A DNA stretch of 64,000 nucleotides, taken from assembly GCF_028767025.1 (NCBI RefSeq), contig NZ_JAJQXX010000011.1, positions 1 through 64,000 on the forward strand. The letters are read 5' to 3'. Numbering within the stretch: the stretch's first letter is position 1; each line of letters opens with the position of its first letter. The stretch is from Blautia sp. XA-2221 (GTDB lineage Bacteria; Bacillota; Clostridia; Lachnospirales; Lachnospiraceae). This document shows, in pieces, positions 34,167-43,656 of the stretch. Made by a program: the position numbers and the translations under genes. Below the pieces are notes generated by a model. It was not told the DNA's origin. It was given only the letters and a program-made list of their open reading frames with translations, and ran no database searches.

Positions 34167-35212
34167 TTAAATTGTACTTTCAAAATTAATATCTAAAATC
34201 GATTTTGACAATTCGCTCTTTTTGTCTCTATTCATAAGCTGCGCCACTGTTTCTTTTGGATCTGTCCCTTCATTGACAACAGCATTTACAGCAGTCATTA
34301 TTGGCATATCTATGTCGTAGCGTTGCATCAGCTGCATAACTGCTGGAAGGGCATTAATGCCTTCAACAACCATTCCAACCTGTTTAACCGCTTCTGTCGG
34401 TACATATCCATTTCCAATCAACTGCCCAGCTCTATTATTTCTACTGTGTTCACTGGTTGCAGTAACAATCAAATCTCCTATGCCTGCAAGACCATTAAAG
34501 GTTTGCTCCATGCATCCCATAGCAACGCCTAATCGGGATATTTCTGCCATGCCTCTCGTAATGAGTGCCGCTTTAGCGTTATCGCCATAACCCAAGCCCT
34601 TTGAAATGCCAGCCGCTAATGCGATGATATTTTTCAATGCACCGCACAACTCAACACCTCGCACATCCACATTGGTATAAACACGCATACATGTGTTCAT
34701 AAAAACATCCTGTACTTTTCCGCAACTTCAAGGTCTGTACAAGCCGATACAATTGTAGTTGGCATATCATTAACAACTTCTTCTGCATGTGTAGGTCCTG
34801 ACAAAGCAACAATTTTCAGATTTTCATGTAGCCCGTCTTTCTGCATTTCATCTCGAATTACTTCTGACATTGTGTAAAGAGTGTCAGGCTCAATTCCCTT
34901 TGCCACATCTACAATAATTTGACTATCTAGGATATATTGGCGTGCTTTCTCTGCAGTGCTACGAACAAATACAGAAGGGACAGCAAACAAAATAATTTCC
35001 TTTTGGTCACACACTTCTTCTATTGATTTAGTGAAAATTATAGAATCCGGGATAATCATATCCGGCAGGTTTGGATGACACCTTGTTACGGACAAATCAT
35101 CTATTTCCTTTCCTATTGCCGACCACACAGTAACATCATGCCCGCTGTTTGAAAGCATTCTGGCTAATGCCATTCCCCAGGTGCCAGCACCTAATACTCC
35201 GATTGAACTCAT
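34167..35212 (-). pseudogene. gpsA: NAD(P)H-dependent glycerol-3-phosphate dehydrogenase, frameshifted
   Basis: Two adjoining frames make up one GpsA. The upstream part (35212-34697) has the Rossmann motif IGVLGAGTWGMALA and VALSGPTHAEEV. The downstream part (34700-34167) has [35 protein letters not shown] and the C-terminal domain. The break is a single missing base at about 34714: the expected [12 protein letters not shown] becomes AEKYRMFL and stop. The intact enzyme reduces DHAP to sn-glycerol-3-phosphate. The break could be genuine or a sequencing error. A housekeeping gpsA probably exists elsewhere. Confidence 0.88.
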
Positions 35213-35275
35213 TCACAATGCCTTTCTTTTAAAAATAAAATTTATTTAAATCGCTATACAGCGCAATGGATTTCT

Positions 35276-35640
35276 CTAACTAAACCTCATTGGATAGACC
35301 CATGTACATTTCTCTTTTTTATTCTCGACAATAAAGCGATTTGGATACAGACCACAGCAAAATACCTCCACCACTTCTCTGTATCCATCTACCGCAAAGC
35401 CCTTGATTTCACTACATTTTCAGCCATAACTACCTTTATCACTCTCTGCACCCCTCTATCCAAAATGCAGAAAATCACCTTTTTCCCCCCACGTCTGACT
35501 TCCTCATTTCGTGTAAAAATAGGTGCGAATCAATACTCACCCACTGCATTTCGTGTTAAAATGATGTTATCACTACGAAGTACCTGTCTATCCAAAACGC
35601 TGATTTTGGGTAGTTTTTCATGGGTGTGGACATGATTTTT
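35276..35640 (-). other. Repeat-rich stretch with possible insertion-sequence end
   Basis: The 437 bases between gpsA and the ugd fragment hold two nested pairs of direct repeats. CTATCCAAAA lies within 35437-35475 and again within 35568-35606, each preceded by TATCACT. CATTTCGTGTAAAAAT (35505-35520) recurs with one change at 35537-35552. Multiple end-proximal direct repeats like these resemble transposase-binding sites of IS21-type elements. A 48-codon open stretch (35276-35419, minus) reads FAVDGYREVVEVFCCGLYPN but is not recognised. Confidence 0.4.
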
Positions 35641-35649
35641 CCTGTCATT

Positions 35650-35983
35650 TTACGCCACTAATTTTGCAGGGTAGACATTATCATATAGAGCCTTGGATTC
35701 ACGCAGAAACTCCGGGCTAAAGATAATATTTTTGCTGTTAAACTTTTCTCTTACACTTGTCGTGTATCCCACAGGAATCATGGACTTGATAACCATAATG
35801 GCATTCGGGTTATATTTCATGACCAGCTTAATCACAGCTTCAACAGCAGATGTATCAAAGTGCTGTGTGTGGCTGTCGTAGTTGGTAGGAGCTGCTATTA
35901 CAACAAAATCCGAATCCGAATATGCAGCCTTTGCATCCAAGGTTGCAGTCAAATCCAGCTACAGCAATTTTGTATTTCTTCAT
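35650..35983 (-). pseudogene. UDP-glucose 6-dehydrogenase remnant
   Basis: From ATG 35983 (AAAGGAG upstream) the frame reads MKKYKIAVAG, the start of a nucleotide-sugar dehydrogenase. It then jumps, out of frame, to LTATLDAKAAYSDSDFVVIA, APTNYD, AIMVIKSMIPVGYTT and FSPEFLRESKALYDNVYP, where it ends at 35650. The Rossmann glycine loop, about 60 residues of the N-domain and the whole catalytic and C-terminal domains are gone. It was once probably the source of UDP-glucuronate in this cluster. Confidence 0.88.
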
Positions 35984-36341
35984 ACTATTTCTCCTTTAAT
36001 CCTCGTTACCCCAATTTTCTAAATAATAATTTTTCTTTACATTCTCATCTCTTAAGGCATGGATACACTTATTTAATTTTCTCCTACATGTGTTTATCAT
36101 ACTGACAAATTGACTGGTAATCAATAAAGGGGTTATAACAATCAAATATTTTTCTTTGCTGTCAGTACTTCAGTTATCATAATACCACAAATTTATTTTA
36201 CTTCCACCAAGCTTCTATTTAATATACTCAGAATATTTCTTCGGCAATCAAAGTACTCATTATCCATTCCAATCCCACTTAAACAGCTATCGTTCTTTAA
36301 TAAATTAAAGTTACTGTTCTATTTGACATTTAGCAGGCTTC
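35984..36341. other. A+T-rich gene-free stretch between fkp and the ugd remnant
   Basis: No supported gene. A 24-codon minus-strand frame (36193-36267) is unremarkable. No terminator is visible after fkp, so the operon may read through. Confidence 0.5.
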
Positions 36342-39300
36342 TCACCACAAAAATTCACTTTCCCACACATCTACACCGGAATCCTGGAACACATTTCTCA
36401 GTCTTCCTTTTAAATGTTCTTTGGTAACACCCTTTTTCAGAATTACTTGCAGAAATCCGCCGCCACCAGCTCCTGAAATAAATTTTCCATCAATAAGGTC
36501 TTCACAGGATTCAAAAATCTGATCAATACATGTATTAGTGGATTCTGCATCCAGTTTTTTTGATATCTCCCAATGCCGATTTAACAACTTTGCGAATTCA
36601 TCAATCTGTCCCTGCTCCAACTCATATCGCATCAATACCGCCAGATGTTTCATTTCTTCCAATGCCTCAATAGATTCCAGACGTCCGCCAATATATCCAC
36701 CAACTACATATCTCAGAAGATTTCTGGCAAGGCGTCTCTGTCCGGTATAAATTAAGGCAAATCTTTCCTGAAGCTCTGCTTTTGTTTCCTCATCCAGTTC
36801 TATATGTTCTACTTTGATTTCCTGTTTCATCCCCGGCTTTGTTGTAATATATTTGATACCAGGAGTCAGTCCACCTACCTGATCCTGCCATCCGCCTCCT
36901 GTACTCATAATCTGTTCCAAGTTTAATACACGCTGGTATAAAACATTGTCGGGCCAGTCTTCTCCCAAAAATTCTCCAATAGCTTTAACAGCAGCTCCTG
37001 CAAGAATACTACTTGTTCCCAATCCGGAACCTTTGGGTACATTACAAACCCGAGTAGAAATATAAATTCCTCCTCCCAGACGTTTCAAGATATCCTGAAG
37101 ATTTGCAGTTCCATGCTGTGGGATAATTCCACAGGCGATTAAAGCTGCCTTGTGCAATGCAAAGGAATCATAGGGATTATTGCAATCCTGTATTTCTTCT
37201 GCGGATATGGCAGTCCCATAAGCCTGAAAATCAAGGCTTGCAAACTCAACCTGAAGTTTCTCCAGTTTACGTACCTCTACCTCAATCTGCCGTTCTCCTT
37301 TCAGAAGAATTGCAGCATTTAATACAACGCCTCCTTTTTCATTACAATATGGTGGAGTATCTGTCCATCCGCCGCCCCAGTTTACGCGAACCGGAAGGGT
37401 TACTCTTACTTTGTCTCTCTGAATATGATATGCGTCTCCCTCATTGCAGTTATCTTCCAGACATACAGCTTTCTGTATTGCATCAAAGCACATTTTTTCA
37501 ACTTTATCGTATGCAATTTCATGGAATACTGCTGACTGATACTTCATAGAACGCGAAACAGCATACAGAACACGGATTTTTTCAGAAAATGTCATATGCT
37601 CAACTTTTTCCATCAAAATGTCAAATTGCCGTTCATTCAATTCTGATTCGCCAAAAATTTTTAGTGCAGGAATATAATACTCTCCTGCAAACAGACGTTT
37701 CAAGAACTTTTCCACCATAATCTGATTCTGAAGCTCTGTACTCCACTCAATAAACCGGGTAGTATCTCCCAACATAAAGGATTCCTGGAGACTGTACCGT
37801 CTTTGATTCTTCCAATTTAAAATTTCCTCTTCTGTTGCTGTTCCATCCATAATGTGCAATAAAACCATAGATGCCTTTTGTGCATCTCTTTTTTTCAATG
37901 CAGAAGGATATATCTTTGCCGTCCACAAAGTGTGCTCTTCATTGTTCCATATATCCTGTACACCTACTTTAGCATTTTCCAGAAGCTGTCTCATTGTTCC
38001 GTTTAAGAACGTTCCATTTTCTTCCAGTGTCTTTTTGGGATTATCATATACTCCATAAATACGTAATACATATTCATTATTTTCTCTCAAACGAACTGAA
38101 TGAAAAACTGAATTTTCAGGTACCTCTATATCCTCCAGTGTTACCATGCTAACAACGGCTCCTTTATGAACAACCGTACCTCCTGTCAGCATACTACTTT
38201 CTATATAACAATCCTCTTCTACCTTTACTGAATCACCAATAAACGAATTATGAACGGCTCCTGAGCATTCTTCTCTGTTGACAGACACCAATGGCTTCCA
38301 ATCTAGAAATTCATAATCACTGATTTCTTTCGTAAGCAGGGATAATAATTCTCCTGTTGTTCCGAAGTGAATAAATTCTGCCGGAGAAAGACAGATTAGT
38401 TTCATGGGAAATTCGTGAAGCGCCTCCCAGATCTTTGTCCTGCATTCTTTTAATTCGTCACAAAATTCTCCCTCCGGCTGTTCCAGATAAAACTGTTCCA
38501 GTGTAGATTCTTTTGCTAACGGATAAAGAAAATCTCCGTAAAAGCTAATTCTCGATCTTTCATTTACAAACTGTGAATATCTGTCCTCCTGTATTTCTCC
38601 ATTCTCGGCAATCAGCGAAAACAACGCTTCCAGCATTTCTGCGCTACATAATACTGCGCCAGTGTCCAGATCCACATTGCCCTGGTTATTTACTGCTCCC
38701 ATATTCTGCAGCGTTTCCACAGTTTGTTTATGCAAAAATTTCTGAACATGATCTGTACCATCATTTAAAAATACTCCGTGATCTTTTCCAATCTCTACCG
38801 GGGACTTCATAGAAATCGCAGCCGCTCCGCTGAATTGTGCATCAATCTGCAAAGGATTAAACAACAGCAGTACGTCTCCTGACAACACTAACATACCTTC
38901 TTTAAATCTGGAAGGAACACCTGCCATTCCTATCAAAAATTCGTCGAATAAAGTCGAAGAACGTCCGTCTGGAAGCACACGGGGAACAGGAGAAAATAAT
39001 TTTCCATATACTGAATATTGTGGCACTCTTTTACTGTCCCCTCCTGAATGAATCACCAGAATTCGCTTACCTTGGAAATTTCCAAAAAATCCCTCCTGCT
39101 CGGAAAGTACACGAAGTACCTGTAAAGTTGCTCCTCCTGAACCAATTCTCTTCCCCTCTGGATCTGGAATTACCAGAAACTTTGTGTTTTTAGGTAAAAC
39201 TCCGAGTTCCTGTCTATATTTGATCTGGCACTTAAAAGCCTCTGCCTGAGCCTCATTAGAAGCCGTCAAAACTATATAATCCCACTGGGTATAACTATTT

Positions 39301-39395
39301 TTTCGAACACTTCTCATATAATCTTCCCATGCATCTAAATAACTCTGACGCAAAAAAAGATTTTTCAGCCTTCTATATTTTTGTATGTTTTTCAT
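36342..39395 (-). CDS. fkp: Bifunctional L-fucokinase / GDP-L-fucose pyrophosphorylase
   Basis: A 1017-residue fused enzyme. The N-terminal half is the fucose-1-phosphate guanylyltransferase domain, with IGSGGATLQVL (about 111-121) and IHSGGDSKRVPQYSVYGKLF, followed by a left-handed beta-helix-like segment (about 385-440). The C-terminal half (from about residue 675) is a GHMP kinase: VNWGGGWTDTPPYC, GSGLGTSSILAG (P-loop) and ISGAGGGGFLQV. It turns free L-fucose, ATP and GTP into GDP-fucose in the cytoplasm, as in Bacteroides Fkp (about 950 residues). As first gene of the polysaccharide operon it implies a fucosylated polymer built from scavenged, for example host mucin, fucose (inference). 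Confidence 0.9.
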   Translation of the reverse strand: MKNIQKYRRLKNLFLRQSYLDAWEDYMRSVRKNSYTQWDYIVLTASNEAQAEAFKCQIKYRQELGVLPKNTKFLVIPDPEGKRIGSGGATLQVLRVLSEQEGFFGNFQGKRILVIHSGGDSKRVPQYSVYGKLFSPVPRVLPDGRSSTLFDEFLIGMAGVPSRFKEGMLVLSGDVLLLFNPLQIDAQFSGAAAISMKSPVEIGKDHGVFLNDGTDHVQKFLHKQTVETLQNMGAVNNQGNVDLDTGAVLCSAEMLEALFSLIAENGEIQEDRYSQFVNERSRISFYGDFLYPLAKESTLEQFYLEQPEGEFCDELKECRTKIWEALHEFPMKLICLSPAEFIHFGTTGELLSLLTKEISDYEFLDWKPLVSVNREECSGAVHNSFIGDSVKVEEDCYIESSMLTGGTVVHKGAVVSMVTLEDIEVPENSVFHSVRLRENNEYVLRIYGVYDNPKKTLEENGTFLNGTMRQLLENAKVGVQDIWNNEEHTLWTAKIYPSALKKRDAQKASMVLLHIMDGTATEEEILNWKNQRRYSLQESFMLGDTTRFIEWSTELQNQIMVEKFLKRLFAGEYYIPALKIFGESELNERQFDILMEKVEHMTFSEKIRVLYAVSRSMKYQSAVFHEIAYDKVEKMCFDAIQKAVCLEDNCNEGDAYHIQRDKVRVTLPVRVNWGGGWTDTPPYCNEKGGVVLNAAILLKGERQIEVEVRKLEKLQVEFASLDFQAYGTAISAEEIQDCNNPYDSFALHKAALIACGIIPQHGTANLQDILKRLGGGIYISTRVCNVPKGSGLGTSSILAGAAVKAIGEFLGEDWPDNVLYQRVLNLEQIMSTGGGWQDQVGGLTPGIKYITTKPGMKQEIKVEHIELDEETKAELQERFALIYTGQRRLARNLLRYVVGGYIGGRLESIEALEEMKHLAVLMRYELEQGQIDEFAKLLNRHWEISKKLDAESTNTCIDQIFESCEDLIDGKFISGAGGGGFLQVILKKGVTKEHLKGRLRNVFQDSGVDVWESEFLW

Positions 39396-39566
39396 ATTCT
39401 TCCCCTTCCATCACATATAATCTTCATATATCTGATCATAAATATTCTGACAGTAATTGTCTATAAAAATAAAATTAATTCTTTTTACGGCAAAAAGACA
39501 GGAACACTCTTCTATCCCTATCCTGAATTACCTTTTTTATAGCCTGTAATATATAGTAATATTTAT

Positions 39567-39595
39567 ATTTTAGCACAGCACATTTTGTATGTAAA
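39567..39595 (-). promoter_or_regulatory. Promoter of the polysaccharide operon
   Basis: On the minus strand TTTACA (39590-39595), 17 bp, TAAAAT (39567-39572), about 170 bases upstream of fkp. No other equally good promoter was found in the collinear genes down to licD. Confidence 0.6.
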
Positions 39596-39679
39596 GTCAT
39601 AAAAACGACTAATTTCATCTAAATATACGCAAAATATCTTACATTTCACATCAAAGCATTTTCAAATTGAGTTTGCAAT

Positions 39680-39743
39680 AAATTATAATTCTTCTTACTA
39701 CCAGCTGATAAAAATTATAATTCTTCTTCCTGATAACTGATAA
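39680..39743. repeat. Imperfect 32-bp tandem duplication
   Basis: AAATTATAATTCTTCTT occurs at 39680-39696 and again at 39712-39728, each followed by a related CTGATAA-containing segment. It lies between the infA terminator and the polysaccharide promoter. Confidence 0.7.
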
Positions 39744-39745
39744 AA

Positions 39746-39800
39746 AGCAAAAAGCTCCCCCTGTCAGATATGTATAAAATATACATACCCACAGGGGGAG
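39746..39800 (-). terminator. Terminator after infA
   Basis: CTCCCCCTGT (39755-39764) pairs with ACAGGGGGAG (39791-39800), with an inner ATGTAT/ATACAT pairing. The A run upstream on the plus strand gives a U tract on the minus transcript. It ends the S10-spc operon 70 bases past infA, cutting it off from rpmJ. Confidence 0.9.
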
Positions 39801-39869
39801 TTTTATAGAGTCCGTCTGTCCTTATCTGTCAGCCGTCACCAAAAAGTCTCGCCTGATAGCAAGAAATTT

Positions 39870-40088
39870 TTATTTATCTCTCCAGATAATTCTGCCCTTG
39901 GACAGATCATACGGAGAAAGCTCGATTGTTACTTTATCTCCCGGAAGGATACGGATAAAATTCATACGAAGCTTACCGCTGATATGAGCGAGAACCACAT
40001 GTTTGTTCTCCAGCTCTACCTTAAACATTGCGTTTGGCAGCTTCTCCAGTACAGTTCCTTCTACTTCAATCACATCTGCTTTTGACAT
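39870..40088 (-). CDS. infA: Translation initiation factor IF-1
   Basis: A 72-residue single S1/OB-fold protein: [40 protein letters not shown] and a short basic C-terminus. It binds the ribosomal A site during initiation. AGGAGG is 6 bases upstream. It follows map by 22 bases. The operon stops here (terminator 39746-39800) instead of continuing into rpmJ. Confidence 0.98.
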   Translation of the reverse strand: MSKADVIEVEGTVLEKLPNAMFKVELENKHVVLAHISGKLRMNFIRILPGDKVTIELSPYDLSKGRIIWRDK

Positions 40089-40110
40089 CCTTAACCTCCT
40101 GTGTCATCTG

Positions 40111-40866
40111 TCATTTTGTAAGAGTCAGAATTTCCGGTTCGCCGTCTGTGATCAGAACGGTGTTTTCATAATGAGCGGAAAGAGATCCGTCCATTGTGAC
40201 AACTGTCCAGTCATCGTCCTCCCAGGCCACGTCTGCGCGGCCAATATTGATCATCGGTTCAATTGCCAGAGTCATGCCCGGCATCAGCTTAATTCCGCGG
40301 CGCTTCTGGGGGAAATTCGGTATCTGGGGATCCTCATGAAGATGAGTTCCGATTCCATGTCCAACCAGATCGCGCACAATACCATAGTTGTATTTTGCAG
40401 CGTAAGCTCCTATTGCTTTGGAAATATCGTTCAGGTGATTTCCTGCCTTTGCAAATTTGATTCCCTCAAAAAAGCTCTGTTTTGTCACTTCCATAAGCTG
40501 GCGGGCTTCCGGAGAAACATCTCCTACTGCATAGGTACGGGCCGCATCTGAATGATACCCCTGATAAATCAGTCCCGCATCGATCTTTACAAGATCTCCA
40601 TCCTGAATGATTTTCTTTTTGGACGGGATTCCATGCACAACTTCATCATTGATGCTGATGCAAAAAGATCCCGGAAATCCGTTATAATTCAGAAAGTTTG
40701 GAGTACAGCCCAGAGAGCGGATCATTTCCTCTCCGATACGGTCCAGTTCCTTGGTACTGATTCCCGGTCTGATATGAGCAGCCAGTTCATTGTGGACCTT
40801 TTCCAGCAAATGACCTGCATGTCTCATAAGTTCTATTTCATGTTCTGACTTAATTGAAACTGACAT
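40111..40866 (-). CDS. map: Methionine aminopeptidase type I
   Basis: A 251-residue pita-bread metalloprotease. Metal ligands are visible in KIDAGLIYQGYHSDAARTY (two Asp), GHGIGTHLHEDP (His), TLAIEPM (Glu) and SAHYENTVLIT (Glu). It removes initiator Met from nascent chains. Its start lies 3 bases after the adk stop, in standard secY-adk-map order. Confidence 0.97.
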   Translation of the reverse strand: MSVSIKSEHEIELMRHAGHLLEKVHNELAAHIRPGISTKELDRIGEEMIRSLGCTPNFLNYNGFPGSFCISINDEVVHGIPSKKKIIQDGDLVKIDAGLIYQGYHSDAARTYAVGDVSPEARQLMEVTKQSFFEGIKFAKAGNHLNDISKAIGAYAAKYNYGIVRDLVGHGIGTHLHEDPQIPNFPQKRRGIKLMPGMTLAIEPMINIGRADVAWEDDDWTVVTMDGSLSAHYENTVLITDGEPEILTLTK

Positions 40867-40869
40867 TTT

Positions 40870-41514
40870 TTATTCTCCTAAAACTCCCACGATTTCCTGG
40901 AATACTTCATCCAGAGAACGTGTTCCGTCTACTGTTTTTAATACACCCTGCTCTGTATAGTAGTCAATCAGCGGCTGTGTCTGCTCATGGTAAACATTCA
41001 GACGTTTCTGAACAGTTTCCGGCTGGTCGTCATCACGAAGAACCAGTTTCTCTCCGCAGGTATCGCATACGCCTTCTGTCTTCGGTGCAGCGTATACCAG
41101 ATGATAAGTAGCTCCGCATTTCAGGCACGCACGTCTTCCGCCCATACGGTTTACAATGTTTTCATCCGGAACATCCACGTCAATGGCAAAGTCAATTTTG
41201 CTTCCCAGCTTCTCAAGAGCCTCTGTCAGACACTCTGCCTGAGGAATGGTTCTCGGAAAGCCGTCAAGTACATAGCCGTTCTTTGCATCATCCTGCTGAA
41301 TTCTGTCTACTACGAGATCACAGGTCAGTTCATCAGGTACAAGAAGCCCCTGATCCATATAGGTTTTTGCTTTTTTACCAAGTTCTGTGCCGTTTTTAAT
41401 GTTTGCACGGAAAATATCGCCTGTGGAAATATGGGGAATTCCATATTTTTCAGCAATCTTTTTTGCCTGAGTTCCTTTTCCGGCACCCGGCGCACCCAGC
41501 ATAATAATCCTCAT
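40870..41514 (-). CDS. adk: Adenylate kinase
   Basis: A 214-residue enzyme with P-loop [28 protein letters not shown] and DGTRSLDEV. The LID carries a zinc site (CLKCG and CDTCG, about 130-153), as in many Gram-positive long-form enzymes. It interconverts ATP, AMP and ADP. The start at 41514 has AAGGAGG 8 bases upstream; the frame extends to 41559 and an ATG at 41520 is too close to that site. Confidence 0.97.
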   Translation of the reverse strand: MRIIMLGAPGAGKGTQAKKIAEKYGIPHISTGDIFRANIKNGTELGKKAKTYMDQGLLVPDELTCDLVVDRIQQDDAKNGYVLDGFPRTIPQAECLTEALEKLGSKIDFAIDVDVPDENIVNRMGGRRACLKCGATYHLVYAAPKTEGVCDTCGEKLVLRDDDQPETVQKRLNVYHEQTQPLIDYYTEQGVLKTVDGTRSLDEVFQEIVGVLGE

Positions 41515-41668
41515 AATCATACCCTCCTTATATTCCGGAACAAAACAGTCTGTATCCATACATACTCCTGATTTATTCCTGATAACTTAAAATGGCTGCA
41601 GCATGCAGAAGCACACCGCAACCTTCATTTCCTGTGCACAACTTCATTGATGCCAATAAATTTGCGCA

Positions 41669-42985
41669 CTAGTTAGCCAGAAAGCCTTTATAGTTGCGGA
41701 CAAGCAACTGAGATTCAATCTGTTTCACAGTTTCAAGGACAACACCTACAACAATGATAAGTGAGGTTCCTCCAAAGGAAACCTGAGCCTTAAAGATACC
41801 GTTAAAGAAGAACGGAATAACTGCCACGATGATCAGGCCAACTGCGCCTATAAATATAATGTATTTCAGGAGTTTCTCCAGATAATCGGATGTTGGTTTA
41901 CCCGGACGGATGCCCGGAATAAAGCCACCCTGCTTCTTGATATTATCTGCAACTTCCAGTGGATTAAAGGTAATGGAAGTATAGAAATATGCAAAGAATA
42001 CGCAGAGAACGATGTAAAGAACCAGACCCCAGCTGTATTTCAGCTGAGCCGGATCACACCAGTTACTGGAAGACAGCCCCTTCAGGATTTCACTTCCGAT
42101 TCCTGTACCATTTGCTTTTCCTGCAAACTGAGCGATCAGTCCCGGAAAAGACATAATGGAAGAAGCAAAAATGATCGGGATAACTCCGGCAGTGTTTACT
42201 TTCAGCGGAATGCTGTTTGTCTGTCCGCCTATCAGTTTACGTCCAGCCATTTTCTTGGAATACTGCACCGGAATTCTTCTTTCAGCTCCATTGAGAATAA
42301 GAACAAATACCACTACTACAAGAATGACTGCAAAGATGATCACGCCAGCAAGCATTCCTTTGGCAATCGTTTTGCCCTTAATGAAATTCTCATACAGAGT
42401 TACCATATCACTTGGAATCCTGGATATAATATTTACTGCAAGTACAATAGAAATACCATTTCCGATTCCCTTTTCCGTGATACGCTCACCAATCCACATC
42501 AGCATTGCAGATCCAGCTGTCAGAGATACTACTACAACAATTCCCTTAAGAATGTTCATATCCTGAACAATGTTTCCTCTTGCAAAGCCGATTGTCATTG
42601 CAATGGATTCAAACAGAGCAAGACCGACTGTTACATAACGGGTAATTGCTGTCAGCTTCTTTCTTCCCTCTTCTCCGTCTTTGTGCATATCTTCCAAAGC
42701 CGGAATAGCGATCGTAAGAAGCTGAATGATAATGGATGATGTAATATATGGTGTAATGTTCAGAGCAAATATTGACATACTCTCAAAGGAGCCACCGGTG
42801 AACGCATCAAAAAAGTTGAATGCGTCCCCGGTGTTGCTCTGAAACCACTGTCTGAATACGTCGCTGTCCACACCCGGAACAGGAAGCTGAGATCCGATTC
42901 GGATGACAAAGATCATTCCGATCACATAAAACAGCTTACGACGCATCTCTTTTACTCTAAAGAGACTTTTGAGAGTTTCAAACAT
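41669..42985 (-). CDS. secY: Protein translocase subunit SecY
   Basis: A 438-residue channel with 10 transmembrane helices. It starts [20 protein letters not shown] and contains GSQLPVPGVD, the plug region and VGQQINS-equivalent VKQIESQLLVRNYKGF at the end. It is the pore of the general secretion system. Its start shares a base with the rplO stop. The 154 bases to adk hold a small palindrome but no gene. Confidence 0.97.
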   Translation of the reverse strand: MFETLKSLFRVKEMRRKLFYVIGMIFVIRIGSQLPVPGVDSDVFRQWFQSNTGDAFNFFDAFTGGSFESMSIFALNITPYITSSIIIQLLTIAIPALEDMHKDGEEGRKKLTAITRYVTVGLALFESIAMTIGFARGNIVQDMNILKGIVVVVSLTAGSAMLMWIGERITEKGIGNGISIVLAVNIISRIPSDMVTLYENFIKGKTIAKGMLAGVIIFAVILVVVVFVLILNGAERRIPVQYSKKMAGRKLIGGQTNSIPLKVNTAGVIPIIFASSIMSFPGLIAQFAGKANGTGIGSEILKGLSSSNWCDPAQLKYSWGLVLYIVLCVFFAYFYTSITFNPLEVADNIKKQGGFIPGIRPGKPTSDYLEKLLKYIIFIGAVGLIIVAVIPFFFNGIFKAQVSFGGTSLIIVVGVVLETVKQIESQLLVRNYKGFLAN

Positions 42986-43434
42986 TAAATCACCTCTACT
43001 GTACCACCAGCAGCTTCAATTTTAGCTTTTGCGGTCTCGCTGACAGCGTTCACTTTTACAGTAAGTTTCTTAGTCAGCTCACCGTTTCCAAGAATCTTTA
43101 CACCGTCGCCGATTTTGGAAATTGCGCGGCTTTCCAGCAGACTCTCAGCTGTAACCTCTGCTCCGTCCTCAAAACGATTCAGAACGTCAACATTGATTGC
43201 AATGATCTCTTTGGAGTTTCTGTTTTTGAAGCCTCTCTTCGGAAGACGTCTGTATAAAGGCATCTGTCCACCTTCAAATCCCGGTTTCTTGTGTCCGGAA
43301 CGTGCTAACTGTCCTTTATGTCCTTTTCCGGCTGTCTTTCCGTTTCCGGAACCATGTCCACGGCCTCTTCTGAAGTTATCACTGTGCTTGGAACCTTCTG
43401 CAGGTCTCAGGTTTGATAAATCCATGTTTGGCAC
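42985..43434 (-). CDS. rplO: 50S ribosomal protein L15
   Basis: A 149-residue protein. [20 protein letters not shown], the Gly/Lys-rich [19 protein letters not shown] tail and [20 protein letters not shown] are the L15 signature. AAGGAGG precedes the ATG. Confidence 0.97.
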   Translation of the reverse strand: MPNMDLSNLRPAEGSKHSDNFRRGRGHGSGNGKTAGKGHKGQLARSGHKKPGFEGGQMPLYRRLPKRGFKNRNSKEIIAINVDVLNRFEDGAEVTAESLLESRAISKIGDGVKILGNGELTKKLTVKVNAVSETAKAKIEAAGGTVEVI

Positions 43435-43462
43435 CTCCTTTTATAATCTATACTGTGTAGAA

Positions 43463-43642
43463 TTACTCTTCAACTTTTACCAGATGCTGAACCTGTTTGA
43501 TCATTCCTCTTGTTGCAGCATTATCCGGCATTTCAACTGTTTTATGCATTTTTGTAAGTCCCATAGCAACTACAGTCTTTTTGTGTTTCGGAACTGCACC
43601 GATCGGAGACTTTACTAATGTAACCTTAATTGTATCTGCCAT
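43463..43642 (-). CDS. rpmD: 50S ribosomal protein L30
   Basis: A 59-residue protein read directly from the minus strand: starts MADTIKVTLVKSPIGAVPKH, then KTVVAMGLTKMHKTVEMPDN, ends QHLVKVEE. This is the bacterial short L30, in its usual place between rpsE and rplO. AAGGAGG is 9 bases upstream of the ATG. Confidence 0.97.
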   Translation of the reverse strand: MADTIKVTLVKSPIGAVPKHKKTVVAMGLTKMHKTVEMPDNAATRGMIKQVQHLVKVEE

Positions 43643-43656
43643 TTTTCGTTTCCTCC

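Noticed and set aside
41987-42566. Plus-strand reading frames opposite secY and the ribosomal genes (for example 42156-42566 and 50932-51543)
   Set aside because: They are antisense shadows of well-conserved minus-strand genes, lack ribosome binding sites and resemble no family.
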